Part shown: positions 35,154-44,389 of the stretch, in pieces
Numbering within the stretch: position 1 is the first letter of the stretch
How the letters are laid out: each line of letters begins with the position of its first letter
Translations under genes and position numbers: made by a program
Notes under the pieces: model-generated
Seen by the model: only the letters and a program-made list of their open reading frames with translations
Told to the model about the DNA's origin: nothing
The model's database searches: none
From: JAHZFN01 sp965149945
GTDB lineage: Bacteria; Bacillota; Dehalobacteriia; UBA4068; UBA4997
Direction: 5' to 3'
Length of the DNA: 59,624 nucleotides
Assembly: GCA_965149945.1 (NCBI GenBank)
Contig: CBCTTQ010000008.1
Coordinates: forward strand, 1-59,624

Positions 35154-37255
35154 TAGCAGATCCCCCTTGCTTTTTGAATTTTCGTTAAGATTTCCAAGCA
35201 GTTTGCTTTCACATGGATGTATTCGTCAACACCTGCGGCATCATAAGTTTCTTTATATTCCGCAGCAGGAGCGCCTGCCAAAATTACAATGGTGTCCGGA
35301 TTGGCGGCTTTAACAGCTTTGGCGATTACGGGTACGATTTCCGGATAGTCCGTATCTTTACCGCAGATACATACCACATCGGCTTTGGAATCGATAGCGG
35401 CTTGGGCCACTTCTTCCGCGGTGGGGAAGCCGTCGTTGCCGATTACATCAAAGAAACCAACTTCAAAGAAGCCTCTGGAGAAGTCAGCTCTCGGTTTATG
35501 ATTGGGAATTTTGCCGTAGTTGGCGGAGAACACGCTGATGGTTTTGCCTTCTTTGGCGGCGTTGAGGGTTCTGTCGCGCAACGCTTCATATTCTTCTGTC
35601 CAGCGATGCGCTTTAACAGGTTCTACGGTAACCGCTTCGCCTTTGTTCAGGGCTTCACGCACTTTAATCACGCAAGCGCCTTTCTGCAGAGCATCGATTA
35701 CACCGCAGAGCATGGTGTTGCCATCGGCAATGACAGCGGCGACATCCAAATCGGGAGCGGCAGCTTTAGCAGCTTCGCATTCCCGGGCGCGCGCTTCTTT
35801 GGCATCTTTTTGGCAAGGAGTTTCATAGGGTTTTTCCGCTTTGTTGGCATACATATTGGTGCCGACCGCGCGATCTTTTCTGGTAGCCAGATTTTTCAAT
35901 CTCTGCCGCATGATTTCGTCAACGGCTTTCTGTACTTCGCCTTTTTTCAGCAGTTCTACCATACCGCCCGCGGCATCGATCTGCTGGATTTTTTCCCAAA
36001 TCATGTTGGCTACCTTGTTAGTCAGGGTTTCCACATACCAGGAACCGCCCGCGGGATCGATCGGCTGCAACAAATTGAATTCATTTTGCAGCATGATCTG
36101 CTGGTTACGGGCAATACGGCGAGAATGTTCACAGGAAGCGCCGATCACGTCATCAAAGGGCGCGACTTCCATTTCATCAATGCCGCCGACAACAGCGGAG
36201 AACGCCTGGGTAGCGGCACGCAATACATTAACATAAGGATCGTTTACAGTATAGGTGAATTTGGAAGTACGCGCGTAGATATCAATTTTCCGCGCGTCAA
36301 CATCGCCGCCGTAAGCTTTGATTACCTGAGCCCAGATCATTTTTACCGCGCGCAATTTCGCGATTTCCATAAAGAAGTTCGCTCCGATGGAGAAAGTGAA
36401 GCGGATCTGTTTCGCAACGGTGTTTACATCCAGACCGCGTTCCTGCATAGCATCCAGATAAGCAATGGCGGTGGAAACCGCATAAGCTACTTCCTGAATG
36501 GCATTGGCGCCGCCGTTATGATAAACAGAGGCATTGATCAAAATCGTTTTCATACCGGGCATTTTGTCAGCGGCGACCCGAATGGCGCAGGCCATTTCAT
36601 CATAGAGTTCTTCCAAAGAACAGGGCAGTTGTCCGTCTTCCGCCAAAACCCCGATGGGATCAGCGCCGACACAACCGCGACACGCTTTGGCGGCATCTTT
36701 ATCCGCCGCCATCAACAGACCCAACATCGGCAAAGCAGAGGAACCCGCATAAACGTTTACTTTATTGGCGGCGATGTCCACTCCGTCCAAAACCGCTTTC
36801 ATATCGGCAAGGGACAGCACGGAAACACCACGACCGGCGGCGTCCTTGTCATAGCCGGTGCATCTTCTGGAACCGGCATCCAACACCAGATTAAATCCGG
36901 TGGAGCCTTTTTCCAGGTCATGCTTAATGATAGCATTGGCATCTTTGGCCAAAACAGCATCTACTCCCTGGGAGATGGTCCAAGGTTCCGCCATATAACC
37001 GGCGACATCAGTACCTCTCAGATAATCACTGAATCCGGGGAACTCAAAGACCTTGTCCAATTCTTCCACATCAGATTCGTTGTAGATGGGTTCCAGCGTA
37101 ATGCCTTCATAGAGTTTGGTTTTCAGCTTCTTGTCAAAGGGAGCGCCCTTCAAAAGAGCAACAGCAGCGTCCTTCCATTCTTCATATGACGGGATCTTAA
37201 ACTCGTCAAATGCAACTTCAGGAATTTCATTGGTTTTTTGCATGTCTTTTTCCAT
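35153..37255 (-). CDS. mutA: Methylmalonyl-CoA mutase, small subunit
   Basis: 700 aa from ATG 37255, with AAAGGAAG 8 nt upstream; an upstream in-frame ATG at 37330 overlaps the promoter. It shares the mutase fold with MutB, but its C-terminal domain has no DxHxxG motif: the corresponding stretch reads VFSANYGKIPNHKPRADF. It therefore binds no cobalamin and is the structural partner of the heterodimer. It contains many Ala, Asp and Lys residues and remains full length. First gene of the operon, from the promoter at 37329-37358. Confidence 0.94.
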   Translation of the reverse strand: MEKDMQKTNEIPEVAFDEFKIPSYEEWKDAAVALLKGAPFDKKLKTKLYEGITLEPIYNESDVEELDKVFEFPGFSDYLRGTDVAGYMAEPWTISQGVDAVLAKDANAIIKHDLEKGSTGFNLVLDAGSRRCTGYDKDAAGRGVSVLSLADMKAVLDGVDIAANKVNVYAGSSALPMLGLLMAADKDAAKACRGCVGADPIGVLAEDGQLPCSLEELYDEMACAIRVAADKMPGMKTILINASVYHNGGANAIQEVAYAVSTAIAYLDAMQERGLDVNTVAKQIRFTFSIGANFFMEIAKLRAVKMIWAQVIKAYGGDVDARKIDIYARTSKFTYTVNDPYVNVLRAATQAFSAVVGGIDEMEVAPFDDVIGASCEHSRRIARNQQIMLQNEFNLLQPIDPAGGSWYVETLTNKVANMIWEKIQQIDAAGGMVELLKKGEVQKAVDEIMRQRLKNLATRKDRAVGTNMYANKAEKPYETPCQKDAKEARARECEAAKAAAPDLDVAAVIADGNTMLCGVIDALQKGACVIKVREALNKGEAVTVEPVKAHRWTEEYEALRDRTLNAAKEGKTISVFSANYGKIPNHKPRADFSRGFFEVGFFDVIGNDGFPTAEEVAQAAIDSKADVVCICGKDTDYPEIVPVIAKAVKAANPDTIVILAGAPAAEYKETYDAAGVDEYIHVKANCLEILTKIQKARGIC

Positions 37256-37328
37256 GAGTAACTTCCTTTCTGGTAATATAATAAAGCTAATGATCAGATA
37301 AAAACTCATATTTATCCATACTGGACTC

Positions 37329-37358
37329 ATTATATACCGAACGCCCTTCTATTGTCAA
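37329..37358 (-). promoter_or_regulatory. Sigma-A promoter of mutA-mutB
   Basis: On the minus strand TTGACA (37358-37353), 18 nt, TATAAT (37334-37329). Confidence 0.8.
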
Positions 37359-37746
37359 TGTAAAAAGAGGATAAAGCGTTCTCTTTTCAAAAAACTCTCA
37401 AAAAATCAGAAAACCTGTTCAAATTAACGGAAAATTGTTCCGATTGATAAAACCAAATCGTTTTCCCCGAAAAATACGACAATTAGTTGATAAACATTCT
37501 CGATTTATCTTTCTTTTACATATATTAATTTGCTTATTTATAATAGGAATAATATATAAAATGACAGCCGCCAATAATTATAGGAGATCCCTATCACTAT
37601 TACGCTTTCCTTAATCTATTCTTGTCGATCTATTTTTTTGTCTTCTCTTGCGATGTCTGTTTCCTGACCGAAAGAGCGTCCCATGCAAACCGCGTTTTCT
37701 TTTTTACCCAAAAATGAAAATGTAGCCTAAAATTTCCCGGAAACTC
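37359..37746. other. AT-rich intergenic region, nothing found
   Basis: About 390 nt between divergent mutA and blaI promoters. No ORF with a ribosome site, no strong hairpin and no RNA motif that I recognise. In particular I do not see a cobalamin riboswitch box in front of mutA. Confidence 0.6.
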
Positions 37747-37801
37747 TTGACAAACAACTCCTACAAGTGTAATATATAGATAGAGCTACTACACTTGTAG
37801 T
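37747..37801 (+). promoter_or_regulatory. Promoter with two BlaI/MecI-type operators
   Basis: TTGACA (37747-37752), 17 nt, TAATAT (37770-37775). Operator 1, TACAAGTGTA (37762-37771), overlaps the -10 box; operator 2, ACTACACTTGTAGT (37788-37801), is a perfect palindrome just downstream. Both match TACAnnTGTA, the BlaI/MecI site. The regulator would block its own operon until its partner cuts it. Confidence 0.85.
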
Positions 37802-37826
37802 AAAAGAAATGAAAGGAGGTGTCCCC

Positions 37827-38192
37827 ATGCGGGAACAACCCAACATCAGCGGAGCGGAATTGGCGGTTTTGCAGGTGCTCTGGAAAAGCAACCGACCGAT
37901 GAAAATCCAGGAAATCTGTGATAGACTGCAAAACGAAAATTGGAAGTATAACACTGTCGCCACATTCCTGCTGCGTTTGGAAGAAAAAGGCGTCGTCCAG
38001 TCCAAAAAACAAAACCGTGCCAATTATTATATACCGCTTATAAAAGAAGAGGTATATCAACAACAACAAACGAAGCACTTGATCGCGAAGTTGTATCACG
38101 GTTCCGCCAAAAATCTGGCTGTCTCCCTGTTCCGCAGCGGTGACATGACAGCGGAGGATATCGCGGAAATTAAAGAAATGTTCCATCTGTAA
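37827..38192 (+). CDS. BlaI/MecI-family repressor
   Basis: 121 aa from ATG 37827 (AAAGGAGGTG 7 nt upstream; the ATG at 37809 precedes that site). It has a winged helix-turn-helix with the family pattern ISGAELAVLQVLWKSNRPMKIQEICDRL, the recognition helix WKYNTVATFLLRLEEKGVV, the wing QNRANYYIPLI and a C-terminal dimerization helix. It should bind the two palindromes at 37762 and 37788 as dimers and be inactivated by cleavage by, or through, the M56 protein encoded 13 nt downstream. Confidence 0.93.
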   Translation: MREQPNISGAELAVLQVLWKSNRPMKIQEICDRLQNENWKYNTVATFLLRLEEKGVVQSKKQNRANYYIPLIKEEVYQQQQTKHLIAKLYHGSAKNLAVSLFRSGDMTAEDIAEIKEMFHL

Positions 38193-38205
38193 GGAGGTGA
38201 TCACC

Positions 38206-39906
38206 ATGCTTGCCACTTTGTTCAAAAGCGTTCTGTTCATGTCGGTCATCGGCAGTCTGCCGGCGCTGCTGCTCTTGGCATTGAAACCGCTGACCAGGCG
38301 GCTCTTTCATCCCAACTGGCAGTACTATATTTGGCTTCCTGTTTTGCTGGTGATGATGTTACCTCTTCCTTTTTCGGCGTTGCCCGCGCCCGATTTTCCA
38401 CTGCCGTTGCCGGAAACCGGTCAAACAATGAACTTTGAAACAGCGACGGAAAATCTCAACGCGGTCAATGACGCCGCCCCCGCACAAACAGAAAATCCAA
38501 CCGCCGTCCCGGCGGAAACAGCCGCAGCTCCGTCAATCTCTCTACCGTCTTTACTGACGATGGGCGCCGTCTTCTGGCTGGCGGGAGTTTTGTTGCTTCT
38601 GCTGAAAAAACTCCTCGCCTATATACGAATACGCAAAGAGTTGCGGCGTCATTCAGAACCGGGTTTTGTCGGTGAGTTTCTCAAACCGCGAACCGAAGTT
38701 CGGAAAACACCGTTGTTAGATTCACCGATTCTCATCGGTTTGTTTCGGCCGATTTTATATCTGCCGAACATCGAACTGACAGAACCGGAATTACACGATA
38801 TTCTCATCCATGAAATGACCCATCGCAAACGCAGAGATTTGCTTTACAAATGGCTGGTCATGATCGTCCGCACACTGCACTGGTTCAATCCGCTGGTGTA
38901 TCTAATCTCCAAACAAATTGAGGAAGAATGCGAAATCTCCTGTGACTATCAGGCGACACGCAATCTAACACCCCAGGAACAGCGCCATTACATGCAGACC
39001 ATTCTGCGTTTAATTACCGATGCCCAACCCAATCAATACCCGCTGACCACCTATATGGCCGGCGGCAAGAAATTACTTTGTAGGAGGTTCGCCATGATTC
39101 AATCCAATAAAAAAAGCCGCAAAGGCTTATTCCTGATTTCTCTGATAGTGGCGTTGGTGCTGGTAACAAGCACCGCTTTTGCCGCCAGCGCTATTCAGAA
39201 CAATCTGAACGGCGCGACCGCAGCCACCGACACAGGCACAACTGCCGACAACACACTGTATACCAACGAGGCGCTGGGGATTTCTCTGCAAATGCCCGCG
39301 GATTGGGATCAGCAATACACCGCCGTCAGCAGCGACAACACCGTGACTTTTTACCAAACTTCTATCTATGAAAAATACGGAGAATATTACGGAATGCTCT
39401 TCTATTTGGAATATATTCCCGGAACCGTTACTCCCGAACAAATCGAAGGCACCGCAGGCGGTCGCCAGGTTGCAAAAAAAACAGCGGACGGCGCTTGGAT
39501 TCTGGGTTATCCCACCGACTTACAGTTCCCCTTCTACACCGATGAAGCGACCGGGGAAACGTACCTTTATCCGGAAGACGAAGCCGCCGGTCAACAATAT
39601 GACCAAATGGCATCCCAGATCGAATCCATGGTACAGACAGGATTAACCGTCCTCCCTGTAACCGATGATCTCGCCCCCGACGCCGCGACAGCCGACAGCG
39701 CTTACAGCCAGCTGGGATATCAAAACAACGGCGCATATACTCACCATGACGGTCTCGGAGCGCGTCAAGGCCATGGTTATGGGCACCATTATAATACCGG
39801 CGCATCTGTCCATGGGCAAAGCTATAGCCACCACACCCAGCATAACGGTTACTGCGCCAACCCCGATTGTCTCTATTATGGGACCGGTAGTTGCCCGTAT
39901 CTGTAA
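38206..39906 (+). CDS. BlaR1-like M56 zinc metalloprotease sensor with a His/Cys-rich tail
   Basis: 566 aa from ATG 38206 (AAGGAGGTG). Membrane helices lie at about residues 5-25, 35-55 and 115-135, and the M56 zinc motif HEMTHRKRRD follows at about residue 204. After a fourth helix (GLFLISLIVALVLVTSTAFA, about 305-325) the outside part is not the penicillin-binding sensor of BlaR1. It is a domain of about 150 aa (TNEALGISLQMPADWDQQY) plus a tail of about 55 aa with a dozen His (HHDGLG, GHHYNT, SHHTQHNGYC) and CANPDC...CPY. The tail could bind metal. It makes up a two-gene operon with the BlaI protein. The signal is unknown; beta-lactam sensing is not supported. Confidence 0.88.
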   Translation: MLATLFKSVLFMSVIGSLPALLLLALKPLTRRLFHPNWQYYIWLPVLLVMMLPLPFSALPAPDFPLPLPETGQTMNFETATENLNAVNDAAPAQTENPTAVPAETAAAPSISLPSLLTMGAVFWLAGVLLLLLKKLLAYIRIRKELRRHSEPGFVGEFLKPRTEVRKTPLLDSPILIGLFRPILYLPNIELTEPELHDILIHEMTHRKRRDLLYKWLVMIVRTLHWFNPLVYLISKQIEEECEISCDYQATRNLTPQEQRHYMQTILRLITDAQPNQYPLTTYMAGGKKLLCRRFAMIQSNKKSRKGLFLISLIVALVLVTSTAFAASAIQNNLNGATAATDTGTTADNTLYTNEALGISLQMPADWDQQYTAVSSDNTVTFYQTSIYEKYGEYYGMLFYLEYIPGTVTPEQIEGTAGGRQVAKKTADGAWILGYPTDLQFPFYTDEATGETYLYPEDEAAGQQYDQMASQIESMVQTGLTVLPVTDDLAPDAATADSAYSQLGYQNNGAYTHHDGLGARQGHGYGHHYNTGASVHGQSYSHHTQHNGYCANPDCLYYGTGSCPYL

Positions 39907-39933
39907 TACTTCTCCCATCGATTACATGGGTAT

Positions 39934-39968
39934 AAAAAGCGGCCGAACGAATCGTTCGGCCGCTTTTT
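39934..39968. terminator. Strong bidirectional terminator
   Basis: A 17-bp perfect stem, 39934-39950 with 39952-39968, and A/T runs at both ends, between the sensor gene and the convergent DUF1847 gene. Confidence 0.9.
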
Positions 39969-40023
39969 TCTTAAATGATTTTACCACCTGATTTTACCTG
40001 AATGTTAACAATTTCCACAACGC

Positions 40024-40686
40024 TTACTTTTTCCCTTTTTTGTAAACTTTTTCATCATCAAACTTGGTGCGGAAATATCCTTCCGCTCCGTACAAAGCGG
40101 CGCAGGGATTGTGACCGGTCACCCGATCCTTCGCGGCCAGCACCGTTACGGGCGCGTCAGAATATTTGGCGGCATAACGGAAGAACATGGAATCATGTCC
40201 CACACAAAGACCCAATACTACAAAAAGATCCACATCTTCATCCGCCAGGAATTTAGCTTGGGCGATGGGATTGCAGCAGGGTTCAAAATTACCGGGCTTC
40301 AGCTTGCTTTCTTCCGGCACGCCGAATTCTGTCTTATCATAGGCTCCGTTTTTACAACAGATAGACTCCACATGAATATCATTAAAACGTAAAATATCCA
40401 CGAAAATCTTCGCCTCGTTTTTTAAACCGACGCAAAAAGCCAGGCCGATTTTTTCATAATGCATCCGTTTGCACAATTCGATGATTTCCCGAACTCGATT
40501 CCAATTGCAGTACCCTTCTTTTTCAATCAACGCGCATTGCTTAAAAAACTCAGCGTATTCCGGCCGATGATATTCCGGAATTAAATCCGCGTATTTTTCC
40601 CGCTGACGCATGGGACAGTTTTTAGGCATCTTTTCCAGTTCGTTGGTTCTGCAGGCGTACACGCCGCAATTGGCACATGTTAACAT
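40024..40686 (-). CDS. DUF1847 metal-binding protein
   Basis: 220 aa from ATG 40686 (AAAAGGGGTG 7 nt upstream). Cysteine-rich: CANCGVYACR at the start, NCPMR, then AFCVGLKNEA, SICCKNGAYD, FEPCCNPIAQA and LGLCVGHDSMF, spaced through an alpha/beta fold with GLAFCVGL and VVLGLCVGHD strands. This matches the DUF1847 family of anaerobes, thought to bind metal or an iron-sulfur cluster; the function is unknown. Cytosolic. A single gene, convergent with the BlaI/M56 operon. Confidence 0.85.
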   Translation of the reverse strand: MLTCANCGVYACRTNELEKMPKNCPMRQREKYADLIPEYHRPEYAEFFKQCALIEKEGYCNWNRVREIIELCKRMHYEKIGLAFCVGLKNEAKIFVDILRFNDIHVESICCKNGAYDKTEFGVPEESKLKPGNFEPCCNPIAQAKFLADEDVDLFVVLGLCVGHDSMFFRYAAKYSDAPVTVLAAKDRVTGHNPCAALYGAEGYFRTKFDDEKVYKKGKK

Positions 40687-40789
40687 AATCGCACCCCTTT
40701 TCATTTTTGTTTAAAATATTTTTGGCATTTTCTTTTTGTTGTATTAATTTTTTGTTGTACTAATTTCGTTCAACGATTTTCTCACTTAT

Positions 40790-41851
40790 TCAACGCTTGG
40801 TCAAATAGCAAATTTGAATCATAGCGGTTTCCAACACATCTCGCGCGCCGGTCGATACCCCCGTTTTGCTTTTTTTATCCGCTTGCAGCAAAATCTCCAA
40901 GGCCAGCTGCAATTGGCGCTCTGTATACCGCCTGCCCTGCCGCAGCGCTTTTTCTATGACAAAAGGGCTGTGCCGCCCTGTCATATCCATAATCATCTTC
41001 ATGTTGTACCCTCGCTCGTGCAAGTTTTTTGCCAGCAGAACCGTCCGAAAATGTGTCGTCAGCAACGGAATGATACCATATTCATTTTCTGTCAGTAACA
41101 ACTGCCGCAGCAGTTCCAGACTTTTTTCCAGATTTCCCTCCGCCACCCGATCGATCATCTGAAAAATATTCGCCGTTGTATTTTTGCAAGTCAGCAAATC
41201 GATATCTTCCATTGTCACGTGGGCAGTTTCCCCTTTATAACATTCCAATTTTTCCAACTCTCGCATGGCAAAAGCGCAGTTATTTCCGCAATTGAATAAA
41301 AAATGCTTCTTGATTTCCTGACTCATCCGCAGATGATGTTCCGCTAAAGCGCCGTCCAGCCAGCGCATGGCCTCCGAACCATTCAACGGTTTAAATTCCG
41401 CCAAAACGCCGCTTTTAGCCGCCGCCTTGGTCAAACGTTTGTTTTTGTTGACTTTTTCGCCCGCCACAAAAACCAGACAAGTAGCAGGAGCGGGATCAGC
41501 CAAATAAGCAAGCATCTCCTCCTGCCCCGCCAGCGTTTGATCGGCTTTGTTTTCCTCTTCCGTTTCTTCATTGTTTTTTTTAGCGGTTCCGAACCAAAGG
41601 GCGTTTTCCACCAAAATCAATTTTTTCTCTGAAAAAAAAGGCAGTGTGTTAGCAAGCCCTACAATCTCCCGCAGATTAGTCTGGCAGCCGTCCACCCGAT
41701 CCAAATTAAAAGAAGCCGATCCCTCCGGCGCAATAACGGCAGTCAATTCTTCCAAAGCTTTGTTCAACAAATACCGCTCCGCTCCGTAAAACAGATACAC
41801 AGGAGCAATGTGTCCCGCCGCGATTTCTTTTTTTATCTGCCAATAGACCAT
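40790..41851 (-). CDS. holA: DNA polymerase III delta subunit (clamp loader)
   Basis: 353 aa. It begins with the family pattern IAPVYLFYGAERYLLNKALEEL and has LPFFSEKKLILVENALWFG, then EFKPLNGSEAMRWL and GNNCAFAMRELEKLECY. A C-terminal helical collar follows (HSPFVIEKALRQGRRYTERQLQLALEILLQADKKSKTG). This is the wrench subunit that opens the sliding clamp. The gene lies downstream of comEA-comEC on the same strand, the order found in most Bacillota (comEA, comEC, holA), which supports the identity of all of them. Confidence 0.93.
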   Translation of the reverse strand: MVYWQIKKEIAAGHIAPVYLFYGAERYLLNKALEELTAVIAPEGSASFNLDRVDGCQTNLREIVGLANTLPFFSEKKLILVENALWFGTAKKNNEETEEENKADQTLAGQEEMLAYLADPAPATCLVFVAGEKVNKNKRLTKAAAKSGVLAEFKPLNGSEAMRWLDGALAEHHLRMSQEIKKHFLFNCGNNCAFAMRELEKLECYKGETAHVTMEDIDLLTCKNTTANIFQMIDRVAEGNLEKSLELLRQLLLTENEYGIIPLLTTHFRTVLLAKNLHERGYNMKMIMDMTGRHSPFVIEKALRQGRRYTERQLQLALEILLQADKKSKTGVSTGARDVLETAMIQICYLTKR

Positions 41852-41940
41852 TGACGCCTGCCTCCTTTTTCTCTGCCGTTACGGTCTTGCTTTTCCTTAT
41901 GAATACAAAGATATTCTCCATCAAAAAGAAAAAAGCCTGC

Positions 41941-42822
41941 TTATTTACGAAAAGTCTCATAATTTCCCGTCGTGCCGTCGCTGGTAATACGCACAGAGCC
42001 ATCCATATCCGTTCGGTAGACTTTCACTCCGCGTCCCTGCCAATAAGCAGTAATTTTCGGATAGGGGTGACCGTAGGAATTCTCTTTACCCACGCTGATC
42101 ATCACCGCCTCCGGAGAAAAGGCGTCATACCAAGTTTCTTGATAACTGTTTTTGCTGCCGTGATGGGGGATATGGAGAACTTCCACATCCCCCGCCGCGT
42201 TGATGGTATCCAGCAAAGCCATTTGTTCCTCGCCCTGCACATCACCGGTCAGCAATACATCAAAATCCTTATAACTGACCAGCAGCGCCAAAGACCCATT
42301 ATTCAGAGTTTCCTCTGTGAAAGCGGCGTTCATCGCCGGCGCCAGCACCGTAATCGTCACCTGATCACCCAGCGGGAACACTTCGCCCGCCTCGGCAAAA
42401 TGCACTTGTGTCTCGCGATTCTCCGCCAACGCCAAAAACTGCTTTTGCAAATGATTCTCCCCATAATCTCGGTGCGAAACCACCTCGTCTACCTCGATTT
42501 GATCGAGCACGGCGAACAGACCTCCGATATGATCCGCGTCGGGATGCGTATTGAAACAATAGTCCAGGCGGCTGATTCCCAAAGATTTCAAATAGGGAAC
42601 CACCACATACTGCCCAGTATCTGTCACACTCATGGTGCTGCCGCCGCCGTCTATCAAAGCATAGTGACCGTCCATCCCAATCAAAATACTTTCTCCCTGC
42701 CCTACGTCAATGTATTGCACAAAAAACGCCGAATCCCGATGAAAAGTGGGAATCAACAGTACCACCAAAGAAAGAATCAGCAGCATAACCCCCAAACGTT
42801 TTGCATTATGCCCTTTGATCAT
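41941..42822 (-). CDS. ComEC-type metallo-beta-lactamase domain protein, separate ORF
   Basis: 293 aa from ATG 42822; longer readings to 42915 only re-read the comEC end. An N-terminal membrane anchor (MLLILSLVVLLIPTF) precedes a metallo-beta-lactamase fold: FVQYIDVGQGESILI, DGGGS, NTHPDADHIGGL with the HxDxDH-type ligands, LLTGDVQGEE, HIPHHGSKNS and SVGKENSYGHPYP. This is the C-terminal nuclease-like domain that ComEC proteins normally carry fused to the channel. Here it starts 17 nt inside the comEC end, in another frame. It probably trims the non-transported DNA strand at the outer membrane face. Confidence 0.88.
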   Translation of the reverse strand: MIKGHNAKRLGVMLLILSLVVLLIPTFHRDSAFFVQYIDVGQGESILIGMDGHYALIDGGGSTMSVTDTGQYVVVPYLKSLGISRLDYCFNTHPDADHIGGLFAVLDQIEVDEVVSHRDYGENHLQKQFLALAENRETQVHFAEAGEVFPLGDQVTITVLAPAMNAAFTEETLNNGSLALLVSYKDFDVLLTGDVQGEEQMALLDTINAAGDVEVLHIPHHGSKNSYQETWYDAFSPEAVMISVGKENSYGHPYPKITAYWQGRGVKVYRTDMDGSVRITSDGTTGNYETFRK

Positions 42823-44389
42823 GTCTTGCCTCCGTTCCGATTTTCGTTTTATCCCCTTCTCGCTCCGACAAAGAGACGCTTTGTCCGCTCCGCCATAGTA
42901 ACCCATAAGCGACAAACATCAACAAATAGGAAAGCAAAACCAAAACAACAGAAGGTTTTATCACTGCCAACCAACTGCCCGGCCAGGTAGACGCCCAAAC
43001 ACAAAGATCATAAATAAACCTGGAAATAACCCCGCCAATCATCAAGAAAAAAGAGCTGAGCTGCAACGGCGCAAACAACATCGCCAAAAAAGCCAGTACC
43101 ACCACAAACCCGGAAATAAAAGATACCAGCGGCGATAACAACAACCCCACCACCGTCAACACATTGAACTGATAGACAACAATGGGTAATGTCAACATCT
43201 GCGCCGCCAGTACAGTGGCCAAAGGCGCGAACCGTACCAACCGCCGCCACAGTGAATAGGTATACAACAAAGCAAAAGTAGCCAGAAAAGAAAGTTGAAA
43301 TCCTACATCGCAGACGGCAAAAGGCTGTGCCAACACGCAAAGAAAAGCAGCATACAAAAGAGTAAGACGACTGCTGTAATGCTCTTGATAAATCAGCGCC
43401 GCAGCAGCAGCCAGCCCCATCATAACCGCTCGTGTCACCGAAAAAGTAAATCCGCACATCATCGCGTACAACAAGGTAAACAACGCGACCAATCCAAACT
43501 GCAACCATTTCGGCAAACGAATTTTCCGTCCCAGCAAACGCAGCGCGCCCAGTACAAAACCAATGACAAAAACCATATGCATCCCGCTGACCGCAAAAAC
43601 ATGAGCAACGCCGGTCTGAGAAAGGACATTGGTATCATAAGAGGAAAAAAGAGTCTTGTCTCCGAAAGCCAGCCCCTTCAGCAAATGCTGCTGTTTTTCC
43701 GGCAGTTGCTCCATCTGAAGATAGAGATGTTCTTTCCATTGTTCCACCCATGCCCGAATGGGATGCGCTTTTTGCAACGACGTAATCCGCAATTCTCCCG
43801 GGATTACCTGCAGATACGCCGCGGCGCCCAAATTCCGCAGGTAATACTCTCCGCTGCTTAAATACGGGTTTTGCAAATGATTTTGTTCCCGCACATTGCC
43901 CACCAGGCGCAGCTCATCTCCCTGTTTGATCTCGCACCCCGAAATACCGGCCATCACCGTTCCCCGCCAGCCGTCACTGGTCGTTCCCTTTAACAAAAAG
44001 GTAGTATGCTCCTCGCTTTTCTCTACAGCCGTAATTTCTGTCAGATAATTCTCCTTGGCAGGCACTACTTCCGTCACCTGACCGCTGATTTCCACCGCCC
44101 GTCCATCGGCATAGGGGAAAGACGCCAACTCCGCCAAATAAACGCCGCTCCAAAAAACACCCAACAAAAACGCCACCGCCAGCAGCAAACGAAAACGCCG
44201 CAGAAACAAAGCCACCACCAACAATACCAAAGCCGCCAATAAAACCGGCAGCAACAAACAAGGAAGAAACCCTGTCACGCAGATCAGCGTATCTCCCATC
44301 AGAAAACAAAGAACCACCGCCGCTAATAAGTAATGATCCAACCAGCCCCGCCACCACTCAAACCGTGATTCGATCCTTGAGCTTCTCAT
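42806..44389 (-). CDS. comEC: DNA-uptake channel protein ComEC lacking the MBL domain
   Basis: 527 aa from ATG 44389 (GGAG 8 nt upstream; TTG at 44404 is less likely). About ten membrane helices. The N-terminal part has two helices and a DUF4131/OB-like domain (EISGQVTEVVPAKENYLTEIT, GDELRLVGNV), then the competence domain (LKGLAFGDKTLFSS, GVAHVFAVSGMHMVFVIGFVLG, FTFSVTRAVMMG, DVGFQLSFLATFALL). It forms the pore for single-stranded DNA. The usual fused lactamase domain is on the next ORF. It overlaps comEA upstream by 32 nt and the MBL gene downstream by 17 nt, so the three are coupled. Confidence 0.92.
   Translation of the reverse strand: MRSSRIESRFEWWRGWLDHYLLAAVVLCFLMGDTLICVTGFLPCLLLPVLLAALVLLVVALFLRRFRLLLAVAFLLGVFWSGVYLAELASFPYADGRAVEISGQVTEVVPAKENYLTEITAVEKSEEHTTFLLKGTTSDGWRGTVMAGISGCEIKQGDELRLVGNVREQNHLQNPYLSSGEYYLRNLGAAAYLQVIPGELRITSLQKAHPIRAWVEQWKEHLYLQMEQLPEKQQHLLKGLAFGDKTLFSSYDTNVLSQTGVAHVFAVSGMHMVFVIGFVLGALRLLGRKIRLPKWLQFGLVALFTLLYAMMCGFTFSVTRAVMMGLAAAAALIYQEHYSSRLTLLYAAFLCVLAQPFAVCDVGFQLSFLATFALLYTYSLWRRLVRFAPLATVLAAQMLTLPIVVYQFNVLTVVGLLLSPLVSFISGFVVVLAFLAMLFAPLQLSSFFLMIGGVISRFIYDLCVWASTWPGSWLAVIKPSVVLVLLSYLLMFVAYGLLWRSGQSVSLSEREGDKTKIGTEARHDQRA

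Noticed and set aside
37359..37746. Cobalamin riboswitch in front of mutA-mutB
   Set aside because: I looked for a B12-box-like conserved core and long structured leader on the minus strand; the promoter is only about 75 nt from the start codon, too close for this riboswitch.
38206..39906. Beta-lactam resistance operon
   Set aside because: BlaI and M56 proteins are present but there is no beta-lactamase or PBP gene and no penicillin-binding sensor domain.
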